NCBI GenBank assembly: GCA_002869065.1
Contig: PKTR01000006.1
Coordinates: forward strand, 62,001-126,000
DNA length: 64,000 nucleotides
From: Hyphomicrobiales bacterium
GTDB lineage: Bacteria; Pseudomonadota; Alphaproteobacteria; Rhizobiales; Rhodobiaceae
Direction of reading: 5' to 3'
Numbering within the stretch: the first letter of the stretch is position 1; every line of letters begins with the position of its first letter. The notes beneath the pieces are model-generated. The model was not told where the DNA came from. It was given only the letters and a program-made list of their open reading frames with translations, and searched no databases. This document shows, in pieces, positions 44,789 to 56,390 of the stretch. The position numbers and the translations under genes were made by a program.

Positions 44789-44814
44789 CCGCCGGTGTGC
44801 TCGTAATCTGAACA

Positions 44815-46585
<1,771 letters not shown>

Positions 46586-46610
46586 TCCATCCCCACCGAC
46601 GACATTGCGA

Positions 46611-46640
46611 AGGGGCCGCCTCCGGGCGGCCTCTTTTTTT
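46611..46640 (+). terminator. groESL terminator
   Basis: A stem of seven strong pairs (ggccgcc / ggcggcc) extended by AGG/CCT-type pairs around a four-base loop, followed by seven T residues. Confidence 0.92.
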
Positions 46641-46842
46641 GTCTGAAAGGGTGTTTCCAAAGGGAGTTATCCGCAGAAATATGCGGGTTTTTGGGTGAAG
46701 TGCAAAACCGTGACGGGCGTCACATCCGGATTTGGCGGGGCTCGCTAGAGTTCAATCATCGACGGGCGGAAACAACAAACGCCCACAACACGGGAATGCA
46801 TCAAACACGGGGGAGAGACCCCACCCAAGAGGAGATACAGCC

Positions 46843-47211
46843 ATGCGGAAGTTCGCCACCACCACCATCAGCACCCTGACCGCCGCCGCCCTTCTGGCCG
46901 GTTCGCTTGCAGTCACGACGACCTCGGCTTCGGCCGGTATGGCCAACGTCAACGCCGCGCTGACCCCTGCGGTCGCGACCACCGACGGATCGGATGCCAA
47001 CGTCGTCAAGGTTGGCTGGCGTCACCGCCATCACCGCCGCCATCACTACGGCCCGGCCGCTGCCGGCCTGGTCTTCGGCCTCGCCACCGGCGCGATCATC
47101 GCCAACTCCTATGGCCCGCGCGAGTGCTACTGGACGACGATCAAGAAGAAGCGCTGGAACCGCTACGGCGAGCGCGTGATCATCAAGAAGCGGGTCAAGG
47201 TTTGCGACTAA
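46843..47211 (+). CDS. Small exported His-rich protein
   Basis: A 122-residue protein with a signal peptide (MRKFATTTISTLTAAALLAGSLAVTTTSASA). The mature part has a His-rich tract, WRHRHHRRHHYGPAAAG, then a hydrophobic segment and a conserved basic tail with two cysteines (PRECYWTTIKKKRWNRYG...KVCD). Such proteins with a C-terminal RECxW...VKVC motif are frequent in Hyphomicrobiales and unstudied. GAGGAGA lies about 8 bases before the ATG. A terminator follows. Metal binding by the His tract is possible. Confidence 0.7.
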   Translation: MRKFATTTISTLTAAALLAGSLAVTTTSASAGMANVNAALTPAVATTDGSDANVVKVGWRHRHHRRHHYGPAAAGLVFGLATGAIIANSYGPRECYWTTIKKKRWNRYGERVIIKKRVKVCD

Positions 47212-47249
47212 GCAATCTTCCCGCCCCGGGAGCCCACCCTCCCGGAAAG

Positions 47250-47274
47250 AAGCCCCGCCCAAAAGGCGGGGCTT
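47250..47274 (+). terminator. Hairpin after the His-rich small protein
   Basis: A ten-base stem (aagccccgcc / ggcggggctt) with loop caaaa. T residues are few (tcggcgttt), so termination may be weak. Confidence 0.55.
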
Positions 47275-47405
47275 CGGCGTTTCTGGGGTAGGGCGCTGTA
47301 CGTCTGAACTTCGCGCATGCGCCACCTACGCTTTGTCGCCCACCGTCTTCCGTTCTTAACTCCCGCTCTCTGTTCCCGTACCCGTCATCCTCCCATTCCC
47401 ACTCC

Positions 47406-47640
47406 CGTCATCCTCCGGCTCGACCGGAGGGTCGCGCTCGATCCGGCACGGCCGGGAGGGATGCACAATGAGGCTGATGATCCCGGTGCAAGCGCCGGGA
47501 CGCCAATGACTGGGCTATCCGATCCTCCGGTCGAGCCGGAGGATGACGCGGTGAAAGGGGGGCGGCCAACAAAGACCCGCCAAAGCAATACCGTTCCGAT
47601 ATGGGCAATAGGCCCCGGCTCAAGGCCGGGGTGACGGGGA
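47406..47640. repeat. Composite inverted-repeat element, copy B
   Basis: Two inverted 29-base termini (47406-47434 and 47520-47548), differing at one base, enclose an 85-base centre. A further palindromic unit, ggcaataggccccggctcaaggccggggtgac... (47604-47640), follows after a 55-base linker. The whole arrangement, including the linker, is repeated in reverse orientation at 53324-53556. It lies in the 522-base gap before the Crp/Fnr gene. A partial duplication of cccgtcatcctcc precedes it near 47380. Confidence 0.85.
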
Positions 47641-47733
47641 GTGAGTGGGGCCAGGCACGGTGCCCGGCAAAGACCTCTGGATGGCTCTCATTTGAACCAA
47701 AGAGAACCGTGCGTGGGCTCGGCAGTTCCGTAG

Positions 47734-48423
47734 CTAAAGCTCCGCTGCCGCCTCAAGCACCGCGCGGTTTTCGATGCAGTAGTAGCCGGAGATACGGCTG
47801 ATCGTGCCGGCCCGCTTCCAGTCGTTCAGCACCCGGTTGACGTTCTCTCGCGCCGCGCCGGCCATATTGGCGAGGTTCGCCTGGCTGAGCTTGTAGTGGA
47901 TGAGGGTGCGGCCGTTATCGAGCGGCTTGCCGAAGGATTCCGCCAGTTGCAGCAGGGTCTGCGCGACCCGGCCCGACAACGGCAGGAAGCTGCGCGCGGC
48001 CAGAACGTCGTTGGCAAGCCGCAGCCGGCCCGCGACGATCGCCAGCATATGCCGGTAGAGCGCCGGGTTCTCTTCCGCGAAGCGGTCGAACGAGGCCTTG
48101 TCGACGAAGGCGAGCTGAGTCGGTTTCAGCGCACTGACGCTCGCCGAACGCGGCCGCCCATCGAGCAGCGCCAGTTCGCCGACCAGCGAGCCGGGACCGA
48201 GCACGGCGAGCAACTGCTCCTCGCCGTCATGGCTGACCACGCTGACCTTCAAGGAACCTTCGAAGACGACGTAGAACCCGTTGCCCGGATCGCCGGCAAG
48301 AAACAGCGTTTCGCCATTCGCGAGCTTCACCGACCTGGCGAGCTCGGCAAGTCCCTCGGCGAGATCGTCGGCCAGTCCTTCAAGCGAAAAACTGTTCTGA
48401 AGAATGTCCTTGTTGAGCCGCAT
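47734..48423 (-). CDS. Crp/Fnr-family regulator without cysteine cluster
   Basis: A 229-residue Crp/Fnr-type regulator. The N-terminal cyclic-nucleotide-binding-like domain (LFLAGDPGNGFYVVFEGSLKV..., about 40-60, and GSLVGELALLDGRPRSASV) is followed by the dimer helix and a helix-turn-helix (LSQANLANMAGAARENVNRVL near 180-200). There is no N-terminal cysteine cluster, so it does not sense oxygen through an iron-sulfur centre. GGAGGGG lies about 6 bases before the ATG. It is divergent from the BcsS-like gene. Confidence 0.9.
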   Translation of the reverse strand: MRLNKDILQNSFSLEGLADDLAEGLAELARSVKLANGETLFLAGDPGNGFYVVFEGSLKVSVVSHDGEEQLLAVLGPGSLVGELALLDGRPRSASVSALKPTQLAFVDKASFDRFAEENPALYRHMLAIVAGRLRLANDVLAARSFLPLSGRVAQTLLQLAESFGKPLDNGRTLIHYKLSQANLANMAGAARENVNRVLNDWKRAGTISRISGYYCIENRAVLEAAAEL

Positions 48424-48651
48424 CGTCGCCCCTCCGCTCTGTAGCCACACCGAGATTACGGCATGCAGGGGTAAATTTCACGCAAAGCCGTTCCGCTGCG
48501 GCATATCGGGACAAAAAAGCCCTGCACAACCCTGTTTTCGGCGCCCGGGGATCACACTCGGGGATAGCGCATCGCTACCGGAGGTAGGATACTGAAGAAA
48601 CCGGGTTGTGGTGGTGCGGCCCGTGGATGCGTTCGCGACTGGGGGTCGAAC

Positions 48652-49401
48652 GTGACAGTGTTGCGTGCCGGCGCGGTTTTCGCCGTGTCGGTTGGGGCAG
48701 GGATGGCAGTGACAGCTGCACGCGCCGACGACGAGGAGGCGCTGCGCCGCTTTCTGTATTTCTCCGACGCTCATGTCGCCTTCAATCAGCAATATTCGAC
48801 CTATGGGACCCGCTTCGCGCCGCTGTCGAGCATCGACGAGACGGGGCCGATCGTCAGCATCACCTTCTCGTCGGGCAAGTTCCGGTACCGCAAGAAAATG
48901 CGCGCGCCGATCGGTCGGCGTCCACGAAAGAAACTGATCCGCACGGTCGATTTCGGCGGCGGTCTCGCGGCCGGCTATCAACTGGTCAAACCGCGCTATG
49001 GCGTCGCGCTGCTCGTTGGCGGGCTGGCCGACTATCGCCTCTTGATGCGGCGCGATCCGACCAATGACGATACCGGCTTCCGGCCAGCACTTGCCGTGAT
49101 GGCAGAGGGCTGGGCAAAGCCGATCCCCAACCTGCTCGTCACGGCCTATGCGGAGGCCAAGACCCGCCATCACGCGACCTACGGCAAGCTGTTCGCCGGC
49201 CTTGAGGTCGACGAGGAGGTCTTTGTCGGGCCAGAGATCGGTTTCAGCCGCGACGACTACGGCACCGAACGCTTCACCGGATTCGGCTTTCTCGGCGTGA
49301 AGACCGGCCCGTTCCGGGTGAAGGCAACCTTTGGGGTCGTCGATGATGGCAGCCGCAAGAACGCCAACTATCTGTCGGTTGTCGCCTGGCGCCGGTTCTG
49401 A
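48652..49401 (+). CDS. BcsS-like outer-membrane-type protein
   Basis: A 249-residue exported protein, starting with GTG and a signal peptide ending near AARA-DD (residue 25). The rest is rich in alternating hydrophobic and polar residues, with many G and aromatic residues, as in small beta-barrels; [37 protein letters not shown] resembles, from memory, the BcsS family linked to cellulose production in Hyphomicrobiales. No bcs genes are near. GGGGGTC precedes the start. The assignment is not proven. Confidence 0.6.
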   Translation: MTVLRAGAVFAVSVGAGMAVTAARADDEEALRRFLYFSDAHVAFNQQYSTYGTRFAPLSSIDETGPIVSITFSSGKFRYRKKMRAPIGRRPRKKLIRTVDFGGGLAAGYQLVKPRYGVALLVGGLADYRLLMRRDPTNDDTGFRPALAVMAEGWAKPIPNLLVTAYAEAKTRHHATYGKLFAGLEVDEEVFVGPEIGFSRDDYGTERFTGFGFLGVKTGPFRVKATFGVVDDGSRKNANYLSVVAWRRF

Positions 49402-49669
49402 GCCGCAAAGCGCCCGGCTTCCGGCCGCTGCGTGCGGCGCGCAACCTTGCCCTGCCGGTCGCTTTCGTCTAGAGCATGGTCCGTTCAAATCCGGGCGATT
49501 TGGGCGACGAACGACGTTCATCAGATCAGCAACGGAGCCGCTTGCCAGAACCGCGAAGCGCTCCGACGACAAGTGGGGCGCGCCGGACCGGCGCGCGAAG
49601 TGTTTCAGACGCACCGTTGACCGCCGGGCCGGGCCCGCGACGTGTCCGGGCGGGGAGTTCCGGGAACCG

Positions 49670-51169
49670 ATGGCCAAGAACAAGAAAGCGGACAAGCTGA
49701 AGGCGCGCCTGCCGCGTGGTTTCGTCGACCGCGAGGCGGCCGAAATCCGTTCCACCGAGGCGATGCTCGCCAAGGTGCGCGAGATTTACGAGCGCTATGG
49801 CTTCGACCCGGTCGAAACGCCGCTGATGGAATACACCGACTGCCTCGGCAAGTTCCTGCCCGATCAGGACCGCCCGAACGAGGGCGTGTTCTCGCTGCAG
49901 GACGACGACGAGCAGTGGATGAGCCTGCGCTACGATCTGACCGCGCCGCTCGCCCGCTATGTCGCCGAAAACTATCAGCAACTGCCGCTGCCCTACCGCT
50001 CCTACCGCAACGGCTGGGTGATGCGGAACGAAAAGCCGGGCCCCGGCCGCTTCCGCCAGTTCATGCAGTTCGACGCCGATACGGTCGGCGCGCCCTCGGT
50101 CGCCGCCGATGCCGAGATGTGCATGCTGATGGCCGACACGCTCGAAGCCGTCGGCATCAAACGCGGCGACTACATCATCCGCGTCAACAACCGCAAGGTG
50201 CTCGACGGCGTGATGGAAGCGATCGGCCTTGCCGGCGACGAACACGCCGGCACCCGTCTCACCGTGCTGCGCGCCATCGACAAGCTCGACAAGTTCGGTC
50301 CCGAAGGCGTCAAGCTGTTGCTTGGAGAGGGCCGCAAGGACGAATCCGGCGACTTCACCAAGGGCGCTGGGCTCGACGAGCGCGGCATCGCCATCGTGCT
50401 CGGCTTCGTCGAAGCCGGTCGCGCAACGGCGGCTGAAACGGTCGATGCGCTGCGCGCGCTCGTCGCCGACAGCAAGACCGGCAGCGAAGGCGCCGAGGAA
50501 CTTGGTACCATCGCCGAACTCGTGTCGGCAGCGGGTTACGACGACGGCCGCGTCAAGATCGACCCCTCGGTGGTGCGCGGTCTCGAATATTACACCGGTC
50601 CGGTCTACGAAGCCGAGCTGACCTTCGAGGTCACCAACGACAAGGGCCAGGTGGTCCGCTTCGGCTCGGTCGCAGGCGGCGGGCGCTATGACGGTCTCGT
50701 CTCGCGCTTCATTGGCCAGCCGGTGCCCTCGACGGGCTTTTCCATCGGCGTCTCGCGGCTTCTCTCGGCACTGCGCTCGACCGGCAAACTCGCCGAGAAG
50801 GCCGTCGACGGTCCGGTCATCGTCACCGTGATGGACAAGAACGCGGTCGCCGACTACCAGCAGATGGTGTCGGAGCTGCGCGCCGCCGGCATCCGCGCCG
50901 AGCTCTATCTCGGCAATCCGAAGCAGTTCGGCAAACAGCTGCAATACGCCGACCGGCGCAACTGTCCCTGCGCGATCATTCAGGGCTCGGACGAGCGCGA
51001 GGCCGGCATCGTCCAGATCAAGGATCTGATCGAGGGCAAGAAGGCGGCAGCCGAAATCGAAGACAACGCCACCTGGCGTGAGAGCCGGCCGGCGCAGTTG
51101 GAAGTCGCCCGCGCCGATCTCGTCGCCGCGGTGAAAAAGCTGCTGGCCGACCAGCAGTCAGACGGTTAG
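49670..51169 (+). CDS. hisS: Histidyl-tRNA synthetase
   Basis: A 499-residue class II aminoacyl-tRNA synthetase that charges tRNA-His. Motif 1 region ([18 protein letters not shown], about 37-54), motif 2 ([13 protein letters not shown]), the histidine motif [13 protein letters not shown] (about 304-316) and motif 3 [12 protein letters not shown] (about 341-352) are in order, followed by an anticodon-binding domain. The ATG at 49670 is used; a longer open frame is not supported. It is 10 bases before hisZ. The gene order hisS-hisZ-hisG is typical of alphaproteobacteria. Confidence 0.97.
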   Translation: MAKNKKADKLKARLPRGFVDREAAEIRSTEAMLAKVREIYERYGFDPVETPLMEYTDCLGKFLPDQDRPNEGVFSLQDDDEQWMSLRYDLTAPLARYVAENYQQLPLPYRSYRNGWVMRNEKPGPGRFRQFMQFDADTVGAPSVAADAEMCMLMADTLEAVGIKRGDYIIRVNNRKVLDGVMEAIGLAGDEHAGTRLTVLRAIDKLDKFGPEGVKLLLGEGRKDESGDFTKGAGLDERGIAIVLGFVEAGRATAAETVDALRALVADSKTGSEGAEELGTIAELVSAAGYDDGRVKIDPSVVRGLEYYTGPVYEAELTFEVTNDKGQVVRFGSVAGGGRYDGLVSRFIGQPVPSTGFSIGVSRLLSALRSTGKLAEKAVDGPVIVTVMDKNAVADYQQMVSELRAAGIRAELYLGNPKQFGKQLQYADRRNCPCAIIQGSDEREAGIVQIKDLIEGKKAAAEIEDNATWRESRPAQLEVARADLVAAVKKLLADQQSDG

Positions 51170-51179
51170 GGAGCGTGTG

Positions 51180-52310
51180 ATGCGCGATTTCGACGAATGC
51201 CTCGCGACCATGCGCGGGCTGATGGAGACGACGGGCTACCGCTTCGTCGATCCGCCGATCCTGCAGCCGGCCAACACCTTCGTCGATCTGGCGGGTGAGG
51301 ACATCCGCGGCCGATTGTTCCTGACCGTGACGCCGGACGGCGACGAATTGTGCCTGCGGCCTGAGTTCACCATTCCCGTCTGCGCCCACCACATCGATAC
51401 CGGCAATCCGGCACGCGGCGCGGCCTACGCCTATTTCGGCCCGGTGTTCCGCCATCGCGTCTCGGGCGGCGCGAGCGAGTTCCTGCAGGCCGGCGTCGAA
51501 TCCATCGGCCGCGAGGACAACGAGACCGCCGACGCGGAAATCCTGTCGCTGGCGCTCGCCTCGCTGCGCACCTTCGGCCTCGAACTGCCCGATATCCGCA
51601 TCGGCGATCAGGACCTGTTTTATGCGCTGGTCGACAAGCTCGATCTGCCGGTTGCCTGGCGCCGCCGCCTGAAGGCGGCCTGTGGCGACCGTGCCCGGTT
51701 GGACGCGCTGATCGGCCAGCTAGCCGGCGACGGCGAGCCGAGCGGCGCCGATGGCCGCGCCGGGCTGCTCGCCGCTCTTGAAGGCGCCGACCATGACGGC
51801 GCGCACGGGCTTGTCGAGGACCTTCTGTCGATTGCCAGCATCAGCGTCGTCGGTGGCCGCAGCGCGTCCGAGATCGCCGAGCGCTTCCTCGAGCAGGCAG
51901 CCTTTGCCGCCGGCTCCGGCGCCCGCCCCGACGAGGCCGACGTGCTTGCGCGCTTCCTCGATATCGCCGGCACGCCCGACCGCGCGGTCGAACAGATCGC
52001 CGCGCTGTGCGATGAGGCCGGCATCAATCTCGACACCACCATCGCCGTCTATGAGCGCCGCATCACGCTGATGGCCGAGCGCGGCATTCCGTTCGAGCGC
52101 ATGCACTTCGCCGCCGATTTCGGCCGCCGCCTCGACTACTACACCGGCTTCGTGTTCGAAATCCGCGATCCCGCCGATCCCGGCCGCGGCCCGCTCGTCG
52201 GCGGTGGCCGCTACAACGGTTTGCTGAAGCTGCTCGGCGCCGGCAAGGACGTGCCCGCCGTCGGCTTCTCGATCTGGATCGAACGCCTGCCGCAGGAGGC
52301 CGGACAATGA
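51180..52310 (+). CDS. hisZ: ATP phosphoribosyltransferase regulatory subunit
   Basis: A 376-residue paralogue of HisRS without tRNA charging function. HisZ associates with HisG to control the first step of histidine synthesis. It shares with hisS the motif 2-like [24 protein letters not shown] and the [17 protein letters not shown] segment, then [13 protein letters not shown] near the end. It ends in TGA that overlaps the hisG start by 4 bases. AGGGAG lies about 7 bases before the ATG. The GTG one codon earlier is possible. Confidence 0.95.
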   Translation: MRDFDECLATMRGLMETTGYRFVDPPILQPANTFVDLAGEDIRGRLFLTVTPDGDELCLRPEFTIPVCAHHIDTGNPARGAAYAYFGPVFRHRVSGGASEFLQAGVESIGREDNETADAEILSLALASLRTFGLELPDIRIGDQDLFYALVDKLDLPVAWRRRLKAACGDRARLDALIGQLAGDGEPSGADGRAGLLAALEGADHDGAHGLVEDLLSIASISVVGGRSASEIAERFLEQAAFAAGSGARPDEADVLARFLDIAGTPDRAVEQIAALCDEAGINLDTTIAVYERRITLMAERGIPFERMHFAADFGRRLDYYTGFVFEIRDPADPGRGPLVGGGRYNGLLKLLGAGKDVPAVGFSIWIERLPQEAGQ

Positions 52311-53272
52311 GCTCGCTGATCGTCGCCGTACCCTCCAAGGGTCGGCTGCAGGAAAACGCCATCAATTTCTTCGCCCGTGCCGGCCTCAAGCTGTTGCAGC
52401 CGGGCGGCGCGCGCAACTATCGCGGCCGCATCGACGGCCTCGACAATTGTGAGATCGCCTATCTGTCGGCGTCGGAAATCGCCCGCGAGCTGGCGGTCGG
52501 CAACGTCCATCTCGGCATCACCGGGCTCGACCTGGTGCACGAGAAGATGGCCGACCCGGAAGCCCGCCTGCACCTCGTCACGCCGCTCGGCTTCGGCCAT
52601 GCCGATGTCGTGGTCGCCGTGCCGAAGGCCTGGATCGACGTCGCCACCATGGCCGACCTCGCCGATGTCGCGCACGATTTCCGCGCCCGCAACGGCCGGC
52701 CGCTGCGCGTCGCCACGAAATACATCCGCTCGACGCGGGCGTACTTCGCCGAGCACTCCATCGCCGACTACCGCATCGTCGAAAGCCTTGGCGCCACCGA
52801 GGGCGCGCCCGCAGCCGGCGGCGCGGAGCTGATTGTCGACATCACCACGACGGGTGCGACGCTTGAAGCGAACAATCTGAAGGTGCTCGACGACGGCGTG
52901 ATGCGTCGCTCGCAGGCCCATCTGGTCGCCGCCCGTGGCGCCCATTGGAGCGAGGAGGGGCTGACCGCGACCCGCGCCATCCTCGATCGCGTTGCCGCCG
53001 ACGAGCGTGCCCGCAAGGTACGCGAGATCCGGACCACGGTTGCCAACACGGCTGAACTCGGCCGCGAGGTCGGGCGCATGTTCGGCGCCACCGTGCCGTT
53101 CGGTGCCACGCGGGGCGCGACGCTCGTGCTGCATTGCCCGGCGAACCGGGTTTACGACTGCGTTGTCTGGCTGCAGGGCAACGGCGCCGAGACCGTCACG
53201 GTCAGCGCGCCGGAATATGTCTTCGAAGCCCGCAACCCGCTGTTCGACGGGCTGGTCGAAGCGCTGCGGTAA
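52307..53272 (+). CDS. hisG: ATP phosphoribosyltransferase catalytic subunit
   Basis: A 321-residue enzyme joining ATP and PRPP, the first step of histidine synthesis. The start [11 protein letters not shown] and the PRPP loop [16 protein letters not shown] (about 177-192) are conserved. It is longer than the short HisG (~230) that usually pairs with HisZ, by a C-terminal segment of about 90 residues, as in Bradyrhizobium-type proteins. Its ATG overlaps the hisZ stop (ATGA), indicating translational coupling. Confidence 0.95.
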   Translation: MSSLIVAVPSKGRLQENAINFFARAGLKLLQPGGARNYRGRIDGLDNCEIAYLSASEIARELAVGNVHLGITGLDLVHEKMADPEARLHLVTPLGFGHADVVVAVPKAWIDVATMADLADVAHDFRARNGRPLRVATKYIRSTRAYFAEHSIADYRIVESLGATEGAPAAGGAELIVDITTTGATLEANNLKVLDDGVMRRSQAHLVAARGAHWSEEGLTATRAILDRVAADERARKVREIRTTVANTAELGREVGRMFGATVPFGATRGATLVLHCPANRVYDCVVWLQGNGAETVTVSAPEYVFEARNPLFDGLVEALR

Positions 53273-53323
53273 GATTTGTGCTCGTTGCGCCATTCGCTTG
53301 GCGCACAGCCTCCGCCCACACAC

Positions 53324-53556
53324 TCCCCGTCACCCCGGCCTCCGAGCCGGGGTCTGTTGCCCGTTTCAGCACGGTATGCCGGCAGCGTTGTCGCCGGGCA
53401 TACCCCCCCACGTCATCCTCCGGCATGACCGGAGGATCGTTCTCCATTCGCACGGCGGTGGTGAGGCGGATAAGGGGGGAGTTCCTGTGACATCCCTCCA
53501 AGCGCAACCGACGTGTCCGACGCTGTCCGATCCTCCGGTCAAGCCGGAGGATGACG
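53324..53556. repeat. Composite inverted-repeat element, copy C
   Basis: A palindromic unit (tccccgtcaccccggcctccgagccggggtct..., 53324-53361) is followed by a linker and an inverted-repeat element with ends at 53411-53439 and 53528-53556 (29 bases, one mismatch). Read on the minus strand, it matches copy B in order, spacing and parts of the linker (ataccgt...gaaa.gggcaa). It fills most of the gap between the convergent hisG and lyase genes. Confidence 0.85.
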
Positions 53557-53634
53557 ACGGAGAGGGGGGCTGGCCGGGCGCTTCTGACCGCCTGCGGGTG
53601 GTGAGGCACTAGCCGCCGCTTTTAAGCGACGTGC

Positions 53635-54504
53635 TCAATCCCGCGGGTTCGAGTAACGCAGCTCGTCTTCGTAATAATCGTCGAAGCCGACGCGGCGGCG
53701 CAGTTCGGTGAACGCCATCAGCATGTTGTCGGGATGCTCGCCGTGCTTCATGGCGGCGAGCGCATCGCGCATCGCGTGCATGGCCGCCGACAGCAGCGTC
53801 AGCGGATAGGCGGCGATGCGGAAGCCGAGCTCCTCCAGCTCCGCCGGCGGCAGTATCGGCGTCTCGCCGCCCTCGACCATGTTGGCCATGTGGATGCCGG
53901 GCACCTCACGGCAGACCGCGGCCATCTCTTCCTTGTCCTTCGGCGCTTCGACAAAGAGGATGTCGGCACCGGCATCGCGGAACAGCGTCGCTCGCTCGAG
54001 CGCCTCGTCGAGACCGTGACCGTGGCGCGCATCGGTACGGGCGAGAATGAGAATGTCGGCGCCTTCCTCGCGCGCGTCGACGGCGGCCTTGATACGGTCG
54101 AGCGCCTCGACCCGGTCGACCACCAGCTTGCCGCGGGTGTGACCGCAGCGCTTCGGCGCCACCTGATCCTCGATCATGATCGAGGCAAAGCCCGCCTGCG
54201 CGTAGCCCTTCACCGTGCGCTTGACGTTGAGCGGATTGCCGTAGCCGGTGTCGCCATCGCCGATCACCGGGATCGTCGTCGCCGCGCAGATGCTGCGGCC
54301 CTGATCGACCATCTCGCCATAGGAAATGAGCCCGGTATCCGGCAGGCCGAGCCGCGCCGCCGACACCGCAAAGCCCGACATGAAGGTCAGCGGAAAGCCC
54401 GCCTGCTCGATCATGCGGGCCGACAACCCGTCGAAACAGCAGGGCATGACGCGCAGAACCGGCTCGGCAAGGAGGGTGCGCAGGGTGGCTGCCGGCGTGG
54501 TCAT
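53635..54504 (-). CDS. ICL/PEP-mutase-family lyase
   Basis: A 289-residue (beta/alpha)8 enzyme of the isocitrate lyase/PEP mutase superfamily. Signatures are PVIGDGDTGYGN (about 81-92, metal-binding Asp) and EDQVAPKRCGHTRGK (about 118-132); the KRCGH loop is typical of C-C bond lyases such as methylisocitrate or dimethylmalate lyase, not of phosphonate mutases. It probably cleaves a 2-hydroxy di- or tricarboxylate. It is last in a TRAP operon, 43 bases after DctM, and may act on the imported substrate. Confidence 0.85.
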   Translation of the reverse strand: MTTPAATLRTLLAEPVLRVMPCCFDGLSARMIEQAGFPLTFMSGFAVSAARLGLPDTGLISYGEMVDQGRSICAATTIPVIGDGDTGYGNPLNVKRTVKGYAQAGFASIMIEDQVAPKRCGHTRGKLVVDRVEALDRIKAAVDAREEGADILILARTDARHGHGLDEALERATLFRDAGADILFVEAPKDKEEMAAVCREVPGIHMANMVEGGETPILPPAELEELGFRIAAYPLTLLSAAMHAMRDALAAMKHGEHPDNMLMAFTELRRRVGFDDYYEDELRYSNPRD

Positions 54505-54547
54505 GGCGGTATTCCTTATTTAAATGCAGGTGCTTGCGAAATCCGGG

Positions 54548-55822
54548 CTACAGCTTGAACGGGATGTACAGCACCAGGTCCGGCCAAACATAGCACAACG
54601 CGACCGTCGCCAGCATCAACAGCAGGAACGGCCAGACGCCGGCCGAGACCTCGCCCATGCCCGCCTTGCCGACCGACTGGATGACATAGAGGTTGAGACC
54701 GACCGGCGGGGTGATCAGCGCGCATTCGACCATGATGACGAAGAACACGCCGAACCAGATCGGATCGATGCCGAGCGCCATCAGCGCACCCGACAGAACG
54801 GGCACCATGATCAACATCATCGAGAGCGCTTCGAGCACGAGGCCCATGATCAGCAGAACGACGCTGACCGCGATGATGAACATCAGCGGCGTGTCGAAGG
54901 ACGAGGTCAGCAGCGCGGAGATGTCCTGCGGGATACGGTAGAGCGTGATCGCCTTGCCGAACACCTTGGCGCCGGCGACGATCAAAAGGATCGCGACCGA
55001 AGTCACCATCGCCTCGATGGTCGCTTCCTTCAGCGACTTCCAGGTCAGCGTGCGCAGCACAAGCGTGGTGACGAAGAGCGCGCCGAGAAAGCCGATGGCG
55101 GCCGCCTCGGTCGGCGTGAAGGCGCCGGCATAGATGCCGGTGATGACGAAGGCGGCGAGCAGCACCGTCGGCAGCGCGCGGATGCCGGTCTTCAGCTTGA
55201 CGTCCCAGCCGGCCTTCGGGCTCGGCTGGTAGTCCGTCGAGGTCATCGCGAAGATCACCGAATAGATGATGAACAGCACGATCAGCATCAGGCCCGGGCC
55301 GATGCCGCCGAAGAACAGATGGATCGGCGATTCCTCGACGATGAAGGCGTAGACGATCATCGGGATCGACGGTGGAATGAGAATGCCAAGCGTACCGCCG
55401 GCCGCCAAGAGGCCGAGCACGAAGCGGCGCGGATAACCGCGCTCGGTCATCTCCGGGATGGCGACCGTACCGATGGTGGCAGCCGTTGCCACCGACGAGC
55501 CGGAGATCGCCGCGAAGATACCGCAGGACAGGATCGTCGCGACGGCGAGCCCGCCCGGCCAGTGTCCGACCCAGGCCTGCACGGCGGCGAACAGGTCGCG
55601 CCCGACGCCGCCTTTCAAGAGCACGTTCGACATCAGCAGGAACAGCGGCACGGCGATCAGCACGAAGCTGTCGAGCGTCGACAGCAGCCCCTGCGGCACC
55701 ATCAGCGGCGAGAAGCCGCCGATTGCCAGGAGCGCGAAGCCGAGCCCGCCAAGCGCGAAGGCGACCGGCATGCCGGAAAGCAGCAGCGCAAAGAGCGCGA
55801 TGAGGATGAGGGCGGTTGTCAT
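54548..55822 (-). CDS. TRAP transporter large permease (DctM), second operon
   Basis: A 424-residue permease of about 12 helices. SGSSVATAATIGTVAIPEM (about 112-130), GGTLGILIPPSIPMIVYAFI (about 145-164) and FTPTEAAAIGFLGALFVTT are DctM signatures. It starts two bases after the DctQ stop, so they are co-translated. It probably imports a dicarboxylate-like molecule with the binding protein upstream, whose gene is interrupted. A long opposite-strand frame here is a shadow. Confidence 0.95.
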   Translation of the reverse strand: MTTALILIALFALLLSGMPVAFALGGLGFALLAIGGFSPLMVPQGLLSTLDSFVLIAVPLFLLMSNVLLKGGVGRDLFAAVQAWVGHWPGGLAVATILSCGIFAAISGSSVATAATIGTVAIPEMTERGYPRRFVLGLLAAGGTLGILIPPSIPMIVYAFIVEESPIHLFFGGIGPGLMLIVLFIIYSVIFAMTSTDYQPSPKAGWDVKLKTGIRALPTVLLAAFVITGIYAGAFTPTEAAAIGFLGALFVTTLVLRTLTWKSLKEATIEAMVTSVAILLIVAGAKVFGKAITLYRIPQDISALLTSSFDTPLMFIIAVSVVLLIMGLVLEALSMMLIMVPVLSGALMALGIDPIWFGVFFVIMVECALITPPVGLNLYVIQSVGKAGMGEVSAGVWPFLLLMLATVALCYVWPDLVLYIPFKL

Positions 55823-55824
55823 GA

Positions 55825-56334
55825 TCAGTCGCCCTCATGCGGCTTCGGTGACGGCGTATCGTTCTCGCCGCGGCCGAGCGCACGGATCGTTTCGATCAGG
55901 GCCTGGACACCGAGAAGCGCAAAGCCGACCGGGACCGACAGCTCGGTCCAGAAGGTCGGAATGTTGAGCATCGAGCCGGTCGTCCGCCCGGTCTCGTAGG
56001 AATCGTAGGCGATCGGCGTGCCGTACCACACGACCACGCCGCAAAAGCCCGCGACCAGCAGGAAGATCAGCGCGTCGAGCCGATGCTGCACCATGCGCGG
56101 CAGGTGTTCGGTTACGAGGCTGATGCGGATGTGATGGCCGTTATGCAAGAGCGCGGCGGCGGCCAGAAAGGTGCCCCACACCAGCAACAGGGTCGACAGC
56201 TCCGCCGCCCATTTCGTCGGGGCATTGAACAGGTAACGGGCGATGACCTCGTAGGAGAGCATCAACCCGACCACAAAGAACGCCCAGGCGCCGATGGCGG
56301 CCAGGAATTTGGACAAGCTGTCAAACAGGCGCAT
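55825..56334 (-). CDS. TRAP transporter small permease (DctQ), second operon
   Basis: A 169-residue, four-helix membrane protein of normal DctQ length. RYLFNAPTKWAAELSTLLLVWGTFLAAAALL (about 38-68) is the conserved second-helix region, then HHIRISLVTEHL. The ATG at 56334 gives the usual start; a GTG at 56358 is possible and would add eight residues. It starts 56 bases after the interrupted DctP gene. A normal-size partner, in contrast to the long DctQ at 26.2 kb. Confidence 0.9.
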   Translation of the reverse strand: MRLFDSLSKFLAAIGAWAFFVVGLMLSYEVIARYLFNAPTKWAAELSTLLLVWGTFLAAAALLHNGHHIRISLVTEHLPRMVQHRLDALIFLLVAGFCGVVVWYGTPIAYDSYETGRTTGSMLNIPTFWTELSVPVGFALLGVQALIETIRALGRGENDTPSPKPHEGD

Positions 56335-56390
56335 GGTGAAAAACCGGCCGGACGCCACGGGCTGCGGCGTCCGGCCTCAAGAGGTTGCGA

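Noticed and set aside
54524-55999. A 491-codon plus-strand frame opposite the DctM and DctQ genes
   Set aside because: Extremely rich in R, D, Q, E and H with no domain; an antisense shadow of hydrophobic membrane-protein codons. The same applies to the minus-strand frame at 27102-28499.
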